Positions 7,272-13,619 of a stretch of 16,991 nt of DNA are shown piece after piece. The notes under the pieces were generated by a model. The model had not been told where the DNA came from. It ran no database searches and was given only the letters and a program-made list of their open reading frames with translations. The translations under genes were made by a program, and so were the position numbers. This DNA comes from Bacilli bacterium. GTDB taxonomy: Bacteria > Bacillota_I > Bacilli_A > Haloplasmatales > Haloplasmataceae. The stretch is from the NCBI GenBank assembly GCA_012513195.1, contig JAAZCR010000118.1, forward strand, positions 1 through 16,991, read 5' to 3'. Each line of letters starts with the position of its first letter. Positions within the stretch are counted from its first letter, which is position 1.

Positions 7272-8445
7272 TAGCCTCATTTCTTAATGTCTCTAAGGGG
7301 TGATTATCATTGATAATATCTTCTAATAATTCCGCTGCTTTATCATACTCTTTATTTAAATAATAGTACTCAGCATGAATCATTTTATTAATAAGCGTAT
7401 TTATTCTATCCTGATTGTCTAACGGAAAAGCATTTAACACTCTAATATCAGGATTGTTGTTCTTCATCATTTGATAATAAAGTAGTATACTATGTAGATT
7501 ATGCAAGGTAAACTTATAGACTTTATTAGAAAATAATTCATTAATTAGATTAATGCATATATCATAGTCTTCATAACAAGCATGATAATCAATTTCGACT
7601 AGTTTATAGATTAACTTATCAATGTCAGGATCATTAGGATTAATATTCTTAAACATCGTTTCCGCTTTTTGAAAATCGTGATTCATTAATACATCAATAT
7701 ACAATAAATCGATTTTACTGATTGTTTCTGGATGTAAATGATTTTCTTTTAAAAATTCAAACTTTTTCCTTAATTCATCTAAATCTAAAGTATCAGCATA
7801 TTCTTTTAAATATTTTGAAATTAAGTTTTGTTGTTTGTATGATAAACCAAACATTACAGCGAGGAAAATGTCAATTAATATTATAATATACAAGAATTTA
7901 AACTGTACAACTGGCACGAAAAACAATCCAAACAACATTAAAACAAATGCACCTTGAACAATATACACGTCTCTTCTAATCAACCAACCTTTAGGTAAGT
8001 TCTTAGGTTTAGATTTGTCTATTTCTACAATACTTTGAATATCAGTTTTCATCGTTTTACTTTTAAGTAGTACATTAACAAATACATCTAATAATAATGC
8101 GACTACATAGAGTGCACTAAAAGTATAGATAATAATAATCATTTCAACTATACCTTTATTGATATATGCAGAAAGATCTAACGCAAAATAAAGGGTAAAG
8201 CATATATAACCAGCGATATTGTAAACTTTATTTTGATATTTCTTAAATATATTATATAAAAACAATATGGTATGACAGGCCAATAAACTAATTATACTTA
8301 CCTTGCCAAAAATGTTAAAGTCAGTGATGAGATCATTTGAAGGTGAATCAACTTGATTATTTGTAAAGGATGCGATGATGATAATAATAATTGATATTGT
8401 TATAGGTAAGTAAAATCTAAGCCAAAATTGCTTACTTCGATCCAT
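7246..8445 (-). CDS. Membrane protein with C-terminal TPR-like helical domain, function unknown
   Basis: Not recognised as a named family. The first 200 of 399 residues contain about six hydrophobic segments (roughly 12-28, 46-66, 75-92, 100-125, 160-180, 182-201), with a charged loop at about 126-158. Residues about 210-399 are soluble and made of helical pairs. The last is a clear TPR-type motif (AEYYYLNKEYDKAAELLEDI), and an earlier one reads LMNHDFQKAETMFKNINPND. This suggests a membrane-anchored protein-interaction platform facing the cytoplasm; that is inference. ATG at 8445 follows an AAGAGATGA ribosome binding site. It has its own promoter and terminator, and neither neighbour hints at a pathway. 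Confidence 0.75.
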   Translation of the reverse strand: MDRSKQFWLRFYLPITISIIIIIIASFTNNQVDSPSNDLITDFNIFGKVSIISLLACHTILFLYNIFKKYQNKVYNIAGYICFTLYFALDLSAYINKGIVEMIIIIYTFSALYVVALLLDVFVNVLLKSKTMKTDIQSIVEIDKSKPKNLPKGWLIRRDVYIVQGAFVLMLFGLFFVPVVQFKFLYIIILIDIFLAVMFGLSYKQQNLISKYLKEYADTLDLDELRKKFEFLKENHLHPETISKIDLLYIDVLMNHDFQKAETMFKNINPNDPDIDKLIYKLVEIDYHACYEDYDICINLINELFSNKVYKFTLHNLHSILLYYQMMKNNNPDIRVLNAFPLDNQDRINTLINKMIHAEYYYLNKEYDKAAELLEDIINDNHPLETLRNEAKKYLTTIL

Positions 8446-8489
8446 TCTTTTTTCATCTCTTTCCTAAATGTTTACATTCAATCATCATA

Positions 8490-8518
8490 ATATTAACATA
8501 TATATAATATTTACTCAA
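8490..8518 (-). promoter_or_regulatory. Putative promoter of the membrane/TPR gene
   Basis: On the minus strand, TTGAGT (8513-8518) and TAATAT (8490-8495) are 17 bases apart. The spacer ends in TG-T, giving an extended -10. Confidence 0.5.
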
Positions 8519-8540
8519 ATATTTTTATATCACATAAATA

Positions 8541-8574
8541 ATAAATGAGTTTGATTTGTGTCAAACCCATTTAT
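8541..8574 (-). terminator. Terminator of the phosphoribosyltransferase-like gene
   Basis: Fourteen-base arms (8541-8554 and 8561-8574) around a 6-base loop pair fully except for one G-T wobble. The minus-strand tail is only moderately T-rich (TATTTATG), so termination may be partial. The hairpin starts 22 bases after the stop. Confidence 0.7.
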
Positions 8575-8596
8575 GAAATACACTTATTAGATATTC

Positions 8597-9232
8597 TTAA
8601 TAGCGTGATTTATAAAGATCATATTTATCATCTTTAGAATAACCAATTGTATATAATACGACTCGCTTAGCTCCTAAACTTAATAAAGCTTGGATGCAGT
8701 CTTCATGCATGTTAATGTTTTTAGTATAAAGGTCATCGATTAAGATAATTTCTCTGCCTTTGATTTTTTCTTCATCGATTTGACACGTATTTAACGTTAA
8801 ACCAGGGAAGACAACATGCATACTGTATCCGGGTAATATATGCGTAGTTTGGGAATCTTTAATTCTAACTATACAATCCGTACCATCTTCAAAACCATCA
8901 AGTTTAGAAAGAGCAATTTTAATTGCTTCTTTAAACATTAATTGTTCAGGATTATATGATTCTAACGTTTTAGCTCTAGGTACAATTACTACTAAACAGT
9001 TTTCCAACTGTTCTTCTTCTTTTACTAATGGTAAATCCTCAATCACAATGTCCACTACTTTATTTTGAGCTTCAATTAATTCTGGTAAAGAATAACTATT
9101 ATTATCATTCTTTAAGATATTAATAAAATCTGGATTACCCGGCCGATTAAAACCAATAAAATATTGATGGTAATATCCATTAACACTTACATCTAAATGT
9201 GTGTTAGGTTCAACAATATACTTTTCAACCAT
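8597..9232 (-). CDS. Orphan phosphoribosyltransferase-fold protein (ComFC/type I PRTase-like)
   Basis: 211 residues. The type I phosphoribosyltransferase hallmark is at 162-174: a hydrophobic strand and acid pair, IILIDDLYT, then a loop and the helix EDCIQALLSLGAK leading into a last strand (RVVLYTIG). Earlier elements also resemble ComFC-type proteins: the strand VVIVPRAK at 81-88 and VRIKDSQ at 122-128, comparable to their R-rich TxxQ segment. The PRPP loop is unusual: TKNINM where active enzymes have TTG-type Gly/Thr residues, so PRPP binding may be altered. Residues 1-75 match nothing I know, and there is no zinc-finger. The longest frame begins at a TTG at 9253, but GGGGG just upstream of ATG 9232 marks the better start. 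No purine, pyrimidine or competence gene is nearby, so the substrate is unknown. Confidence 0.72.
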   Translation of the reverse strand: MVEKYIVEPNTHLDVSVNGYYHQYFIGFNRPGNPDFINILKNDNNSYSLPELIEAQNKVVDIVIEDLPLVKEEEQLENCLVVIVPRAKTLESYNPEQLMFKEAIKIALSKLDGFEDGTDCIVRIKDSQTTHILPGYSMHVVFPGLTLNTCQIDEEKIKGREIILIDDLYTKNINMHEDCIQALLSLGAKRVVLYTIGYSKDDKYDLYKSRY

Positions 9233-9278
9233 TTTATTCCCCCGTTTATTCAAATATTATTAATCTATGACAATTAAT

Positions 9279-9284
9279 ATTATA
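9279..9284 (-). promoter_or_regulatory. Putative -10 element of the phosphoribosyltransferase-like gene
   Basis: A perfect TATAAT on the minus strand about 46 bases before the start codon. No convincing -35 is seen at 16-18 bases. The rest of the gap between this gene and the permease terminator (about 9285-9413) holds no open frame. Its only palindrome is TAGTTAACTA at 9366-9375. Confidence 0.4.
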
Positions 9285-9413
9285 CTAATCATTTAATATA
9301 GTATACCAAATATTATCACCCTTAAGCAATAATAATCAGTATTTATTTTCACAATTTTAACATGATAGTTAACTAACTAATAATATTGTAAATTTAAATC
9401 TCTTTTAAGTAAA

Positions 9414-9438
9414 AATAAGTGGTATAAAACCACTTATT
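9414..9438 (-). terminator. Terminator of the ABC exporter operon
   Basis: Ten-base perfect arms (9414-9423, 9429-9438) with a 5-base loop, followed by TTTTTAC on the minus strand. It begins 3 bases after the permease stop. Confidence 0.85.
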
Positions 9439-9441
9439 ATT

Positions 9442-11004
9442 TTATAAGGGGAGATCTTTTTCATTGAAACGTTTGATACCAATTATGTATGTAATTAATC
9501 CAATAAATAGGAGGATAAGAAGTTTCCAAAGATAATTATTGGTGCCTTCGATAATGCTGTTAGTATCGAATAAGGTAATAATTGATACATAGTTGAAGTA
9601 ACGCATTGCTTCAATTCTAATTGCGCTAGGAATGACTGGTGAACCAAATAGTCCTAAAATCGTCGCTACTAAGAAGAACATCGTGAGTCCACCTCCAATA
9701 CTCATCGCATACTTACTACGATTAAACCAACAACTAGATAAGAAGCAAATTCCGGATATTGCCAACATTGTGATAAATGCAGATAGATTAAGCTTTAAGA
9801 GTTGCATATAAGTTATCTTGATCGCATCTTTCACTATGGATAGGCTTATTATACTTGTTAATGTCATTAGGATGTACATTACTAGTAAAGCGCTAATTAG
9901 ATAACTCATTTGGGTAATAGTGACTTTACGACGTTTGGTTGGTGTTGATAAAACAAAGGCCATGGCACCAGAATCTACTTGCCCAGCGATGAGGTTATTT
10001 GCGGTCATTATCACGAAAATGATTGGTAATAGTAGTCCAGATATTCGGTAGAAAATGGTACCAATAACTAAAGTGCTTACCTCCATATCACCAAGTTCGG
10101 TTAATGCTTCTGATACTTTTTTGGGCAAGCTATCTAGTAATGTTTTACTACGTTCTTGAATAATACTAGTAACTTGCTTTTCTAATTCACTTTGTATTTG
10201 CTCATCTGTATAATCAGGATATTTTTCTCGTAGTTGATTTTCTTTAACTTCTAACTCTGCTCTGAAAGATACAATAGCGCTATAGGATAATTCATAAATT
10301 CTTGCCTTAGTAAAATAGTCTGATACATTAATCGTTTTATTTTTATTTGTAAAGCTTTGTTCATGGAAAACATCTTGTAAAACGCTGGGAATATAATTTG
10401 TCGCAAACTCCGTAACATTAGTCGAACCCGAATTTACATAAGCATTTATTGCCACGGAAATAAACACTTTTGCGGTTTGAGCAGCTTCTTCACCATCGGT
10501 TTCTAGCACTTGTTTGTATAATTCTTCTGCTATGAGATTTAAAATATACTCTGAAACTTTCTCTCTTGAGTAATCTTCACCTTGAACAAGATAATAGTTT
10601 AGAAAAGTATTTATCGCTAATTGATATTCAGCAGGTTGATTGTTTGTTAAAACTTGTCGTGCTTCTTCATCAGTATATCCTTGTTGAAGAAGATTCTTGT
10701 AAGTGTTAATGATATAGTTTTTCTGGAAAGTATTTAAGCGCACATTTAACAAATCATATAAATTATTAAAGTTTTCTAGCGTTTTATCGGTTAGATTATA
10801 GTACTCCATCGACTTTTGTTCGATGTTTGATTCAATTGCATCTCGAATGAACATATCAGCCATCGAATCACGTATTTCACTCACACTTAATCTACCTAAG
10901 ACAATAATGATAATTGCTAACATGATGCAGTTGATGGCTGTAACGAATACCCATGTACCTAAGTTTGCTTTGGCGGATTGTTTATATAGCGGTTTACTAA
11001 TCAT
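9442..11004 (-). CDS. ABC-2 type exporter permease with large extracytoplasmic helical domain
   Basis: Membrane subunit of an ABC exporter, 520 residues. One transmembrane helix at about 18-37 is followed by roughly 270 mostly helical, charged residues (39-312). Five further helices follow (about 312-335, 366-390, 403-425, 436-456, 492-510). GAMAFVLSTPTKRRKV at 346-361 resembles the cytoplasmic coupling segment of ABC-2 permeases in low-GC Gram-positives. The large domain between helices 1 and 2 would lie outside the cell; residues about 245-300 look coiled-coil-like. The start ATG overlaps the stop of the ATPase gene as ATGA. It is the only permease beside two ATPases, so it may homodimerise over an ATPase heterodimer. 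Substrate unknown; a drug, peptide or lipid is typical for TetR-controlled exporters. Confidence 0.85.
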   Translation of the reverse strand: MISKPLYKQSAKANLGTWVFVTAINCIMLAIIIIVLGRLSVSEIRDSMADMFIRDAIESNIEQKSMEYYNLTDKTLENFNNLYDLLNVRLNTFQKNYIINTYKNLLQQGYTDEEARQVLTNNQPAEYQLAINTFLNYYLVQGEDYSREKVSEYILNLIAEELYKQVLETDGEEAAQTAKVFISVAINAYVNSGSTNVTEFATNYIPSVLQDVFHEQSFTNKNKTINVSDYFTKARIYELSYSAIVSFRAELEVKENQLREKYPDYTDEQIQSELEKQVTSIIQERSKTLLDSLPKKVSEALTELGDMEVSTLVIGTIFYRISGLLLPIIFVIMTANNLIAGQVDSGAMAFVLSTPTKRRKVTITQMSYLISALLVMYILMTLTSIISLSIVKDAIKITYMQLLKLNLSAFITMLAISGICFLSSCWFNRSKYAMSIGGGLTMFFLVATILGLFGSPVIPSAIRIEAMRYFNYVSIITLFDTNSIIEGTNNYLWKLLILLFIGLITYIIGIKRFNEKDLPL

Positions 11005-11903
11005 ATTACCTCACCTCTTCTGATTAACTCATTGAAGTGTCGTTCAAGGGTGTATTTAATCTCCGCTATAAACTTAACTTGATAATTAGTTAAGTCATTA
11101 AACAACATCTTAATCCTATCTTTCTCGATAGTTATTGTCACTTGGTTATATGTTTCCTGGTCACGAATTATTTGATAGTTTAATCTTTTAAAGTTTAAAT
11201 AGTCATCTCGATTAGTAAACTCAATTTTAAAATCAGTGACCTTACGATTCTTAATATCATCTAACTTAACAACATCAACAATTCTTCCATTGTTTATTAG
11301 CGCCACGCGATCACACGTTTTCTCTAACTCTTCATAAACATGGCTACTCATGAAAATCGTTTTTCCTTTAGCCTTTTCCGCTTTAATAATATCTAAGAAA
11401 CTCACCCGCATTAAGGGATCTAATCCAGTAGTTGGCTCATCTAAGATAATAATATCATTATCCGCTAATAAACTCGCCACAATCGCGGTTTTTTGTTTCA
11501 TTCCTTTACTCATACGCTTTAGATTAGCACTAGGGTCAAGTTGCAATTTCTCAATCAAATAATTGGCATAACTTAAATCTTTTACACCTTTAAATTCAGC
11601 GATAGCTTTGAGAAAATCAGTACCGCTCTTATAATCAGGGAACCCAATTTCACCTGGTACATAGCCTACAAATTGCTTAATCCTAGCACTATCTTTCCAT
11701 GCATCCATACCTTTTACAGTAATACTTCCTTTATCAGGTTTGATAAACCCCATAATTGTCCGAATGGTTGTAGTTTTTCCCGCACCATTCGGACCGATAA
11801 ACCCTAACATTTCCCCCTTATAAATAGATAAATCTATGTCAAATATACCCCGTCCATTTCCAAAGTCTTTCGTTACATCTTTGATTTCTATGACTTTTTC
11901 CAT
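11001..11903 (-). CDS. ABC exporter ATP-binding protein 1 (BcrA/CcmA-like)
   Basis: Cytoplasmic ATPase, 300 residues. Walker A GPNGAGKT is at 37-44, signature MSKGMK at 131-136 (a degenerate LSGGQ, normal for BcrA-like exporters), Walker B IIILDEPT at 151-158, and the switch His at 188 in SSHVYEE. Residues about 220-300 form the variable C-terminal domain seen in drug-export ATPases. ATG at 11903 has a GGAGGTG ribosome binding site and overlaps the upstream ATPase by 16 bases. The stop is TGA, the only one among the 15 stops I could read, and it sits in an ATGA overlap with the permease. All catalytic motifs are intact. Confidence 0.95.
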   Translation of the reverse strand: MEKVIEIKDVTKDFGNGRGIFDIDLSIYKGEMLGFIGPNGAGKTTTIRTIMGFIKPDKGSITVKGMDAWKDSARIKQFVGYVPGEIGFPDYKSGTDFLKAIAEFKGVKDLSYANYLIEKLQLDPSANLKRMSKGMKQKTAIVASLLADNDIIILDEPTTGLDPLMRVSFLDIIKAEKAKGKTIFMSSHVYEELEKTCDRVALINNGRIVDVVKLDDIKNRKVTDFKIEFTNRDDYLNFKRLNYQIIRDQETYNQVTITIEKDRIKMLFNDLTNYQVKFIAEIKYTLERHFNELIRRGEVI

Positions 11904-12823
11904 TGGATGGCACCTCCAAAGTCGCGGTCCTCTTTATAGTACTTCATGAAATAATCCTCAAGTGTTTCTTTTAATTGACTAAAACTACGAAAATGGACAT
12001 GCGACAAAGCTTTGATGAGATAATTAATATTCTCATCATTAATATTTATTAATAAATGATTATCTTCTTGATTAATAATGGTAAATTTATCACTTTTCTC
12101 ATATAGATTACGAAAAACATGCAAATCGTCTAAACTAGAAAACTCGACTTCATATTTCTTATTCTTACTATGTTTCAAATCCGTCGCATAAAATTCCGCG
12201 ACAATTTTGCCTTCTTTAATAATCTCAATGCGATCACATGTTGCGTCGACTTCGCTAAAAATATGACTAGACAGCAGGATAGTTTTGCCACGTTCTTTTT
12301 CTTCTTTAATAAAATCGATAAAAACTTGCTGCATCTTTAAATCCAAGCCACTTGTGGGCTCATCTAATATTAAGATTTCTGGATCGTTCATAAAAGCTGC
12401 GACAATCGCTAATTTTCGTTTCATTCCTAAACTCATGCGTTTAGTTTCTCCAGTTGGATCGACTTCAAATAAATCACATAAATATTTAATATATTTATCA
12501 TCTTTAACTCTCTTTAGTTCTTTTATCATTTCGATGAATTCATAACATGTTAGGCCTTCTGGTAATGCTATTTCTCCTGGTAAATAACCTATTTTATCCA
12601 TAAATTTATCATAGTTTGTAAAAGTTTCCATCCCAAGAATCCGTGTATGACCTTTATCTGGCTTACTAAAACCTAACAAATGTCTAATGGTCGTTGATTT
12701 ACCTGCCCCATTAGGCCCTAAGAATCCATACACTTCACCTTCATGTATTTGAAAAGAGATATCAAAGACACCTCGACCAAAACCATAATCTTTTGTGAAG
12801 TGCTCTACTTCAATCTTAATCAT
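11888..12823 (-). CDS. ABC exporter ATP-binding protein 2 (BcrA/CcmA-like)
   Basis: Second ATPase of the exporter, 311 residues from ATG 12823. Walker A GPNGAGKS is at 36-43, signature MSLGMK at 130-135, Walker B ILILDEPT at 150-157, switch His187 in SSHIFSE, and a C-terminal variable domain from about 215. It is clearly paralogous to the downstream ATPase, including the N-terminal FG.GRG.FDI segment, but diverged, which fits a heterodimer. The frame is open to a further 5' start at 12865, but a near-perfect AGGAGGTCAAG ribosome binding site lies directly before the ATG at 12823. First gene of the operon, divergent from the TetR gene. Confidence 0.95.
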   Translation of the reverse strand: MIKIEVEHFTKDYGFGRGVFDISFQIHEGEVYGFLGPNGAGKSTTIRHLLGFSKPDKGHTRILGMETFTNYDKFMDKIGYLPGEIALPEGLTCYEFIEMIKELKRVKDDKYIKYLCDLFEVDPTGETKRMSLGMKRKLAIVAAFMNDPEILILDEPTSGLDLKMQQVFIDFIKEEKERGKTILLSSHIFSEVDATCDRIEIIKEGKIVAEFYATDLKHSKNKKYEVEFSSLDDLHVFRNLYEKSDKFTIINQEDNHLLININDENINYLIKALSHVHFRSFSQLKETLEDYFMKYYKEDRDFGGAIQWKKS

Positions 12824-12872
12824 CTTGACCTCCTGTAGATAGACATTTGTATATATTATTGACACATGATAT

Positions 12873-12901
12873 ATTATATGCTAGAATAAGAGAGAATGCA
12901 A
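12873..12901 (-). promoter_or_regulatory. Promoter of the ABC exporter operon
   Basis: On the minus strand, TTGCAT (12896-12901) and a perfect TATAAT (12873-12878) are separated by 17 bases. They lie about 50 bases before the first ATPase start. Confidence 0.65.
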
Positions 12902-12911
12902 TCGGATTTAC

Positions 12912-12937
12912 ATAAACAATCTATTTAATTTGTTTAT
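12912..12937. promoter_or_regulatory. Inverted repeat, candidate TetR-family operator
   Basis: ATAAACAA (12912-12919) and TTGTTTAT (12930-12937) are perfect 8-base arms around a 10-base spacer. The site lies just upstream of the ABC operon -35, and its right arm covers the -35 of the TetR gene. A bound regulator could affect both genes. TetR-family operators are commonly palindromes of about this size in the divergent gap; the assignment is inference. Confidence 0.45.
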
Positions 12938-12959
12938 ATATATGTACATAAATTATAAA
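12930..12959 (+). promoter_or_regulatory. Putative promoter of the TetR-family gene
   Basis: TTGTTT (12930-12935) and TATAAA (12954-12959) are 18 bases apart. They are followed by the AAAGGAG ribosome binding site (12968-12974) and the ATG at 12982. Confidence 0.5.
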
Positions 12960-12981
12960 TAGTCTATAAAGGAGCATAACT

Positions 12982-13566
12982 ATGAAAGATAACTACAAAG
13001 AAGATTTGCGCGTTTTACGAACGCGAAAACTACTAGCGAGATCGTTATTTGAATTATTAGAAACCACCCCCTTTGATAAAATTACTGTAGTCGATATTTG
13101 TGACAATGCGATGGTTCATCGTGCCACTTTTTACAATCACTTTGAGAGTAAAGAACATTTACTTGATTATGCGATTGAGGAAATAAAAGAAGATCTTTTC
13201 CTCTCAACATATGATAAAGAACATTTCAACTCTATAAAAGATTTATACTTGTATATTATAGGAAAAGTGTTAGATTTTATAGAAGAACACAAGGCTAAAA
13301 TCCTTCTCATCCTCAATCAAAATAGTTTTGAAAAAGCTGCTGAATTCTTGATGTCAACAATTAAACGTAGTTTAGTAAATCTTATGTCAAACTTCGAAAA
13401 TACCAGTTATGAAAATGCCATACCAAAAAGTTTTCTCATCAATTACTTTAGTGGAAGCATTACTATGATATGCTTAAACTGGTTAATTTCACCACAAGCA
13501 GCATCAAAGGAAGAATTGATCAAGTACTTTGATACATTATTAAATGATGAAATAACGATAAAATAA
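12982..13566 (+). CDS. TetR/AcrR-family transcriptional regulator
   Basis: A 194-residue dimeric DNA-binding regulator. The helix-turn-helix is at about 33-54 (KITVVDICDNA, turn, HRATFYNHF) with the TetR signature ending ...FYNHFESKEHLL. Residues about 70-190 are an all-helical ligand/dimer domain of the type linked to DhaS-like and many Firmicutes regulators. It is the only plus-strand gene in the window and is divergent from the ABC exporter, so the likely job is to repress the exporter (and itself) until a ligand, perhaps the exported compound, releases it. The ATG has a good AAAGGAG site. The ligand cannot be inferred. Confidence 0.93.
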   Translation: MKDNYKEDLRVLRTRKLLARSLFELLETTPFDKITVVDICDNAMVHRATFYNHFESKEHLLDYAIEEIKEDLFLSTYDKEHFNSIKDLYLYIIGKVLDFIEEHKAKILLILNQNSFEKAAEFLMSTIKRSLVNLMSNFENTSYENAIPKSFLINYFSGSITMICLNWLISPQAASKEELIKYFDTLLNDEITIK

Positions 13567-13597
13567 AAGGGATTAAGCGTAAAACTTAATCCCTTTT
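13565..13597. terminator. Bidirectional terminator between the TetR gene and the lipoprotein gene
   Basis: Thirteen-base perfect arms (13565-13577, 13585-13597) with a 7-base loop. The left arm begins in the TetR stop codon. T-rich sequence follows on both strands, so it can serve the TetR gene (plus) and the lipoprotein gene, which ends 23 bases away on the minus strand. Confidence 0.88.
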
Positions 13598-13619
13598 ATA
13601 TTTATTTATTCAACGTATA

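Noticed and set aside
9366..9375. Palindrome TAGTTAACTA between the permease and the PRTase-like gene
   Set aside because: Ten bases, AT-rich and far from any clear promoter element; expected by chance in such sequence.
11350..12545. Two similar plus-strand open frames (11350-11562, 12285-12545) that resemble each other
   Set aside because: They are antisense to the same conserved part of the two paralogous ABC ATPases, which explains their similarity.
12823..12865. Upstream start adding 14 residues to ABC ATPase 2
   Set aside because: AGGAGGTCAAG directly precedes the ATG at 12823, and the extension falls within the leader.
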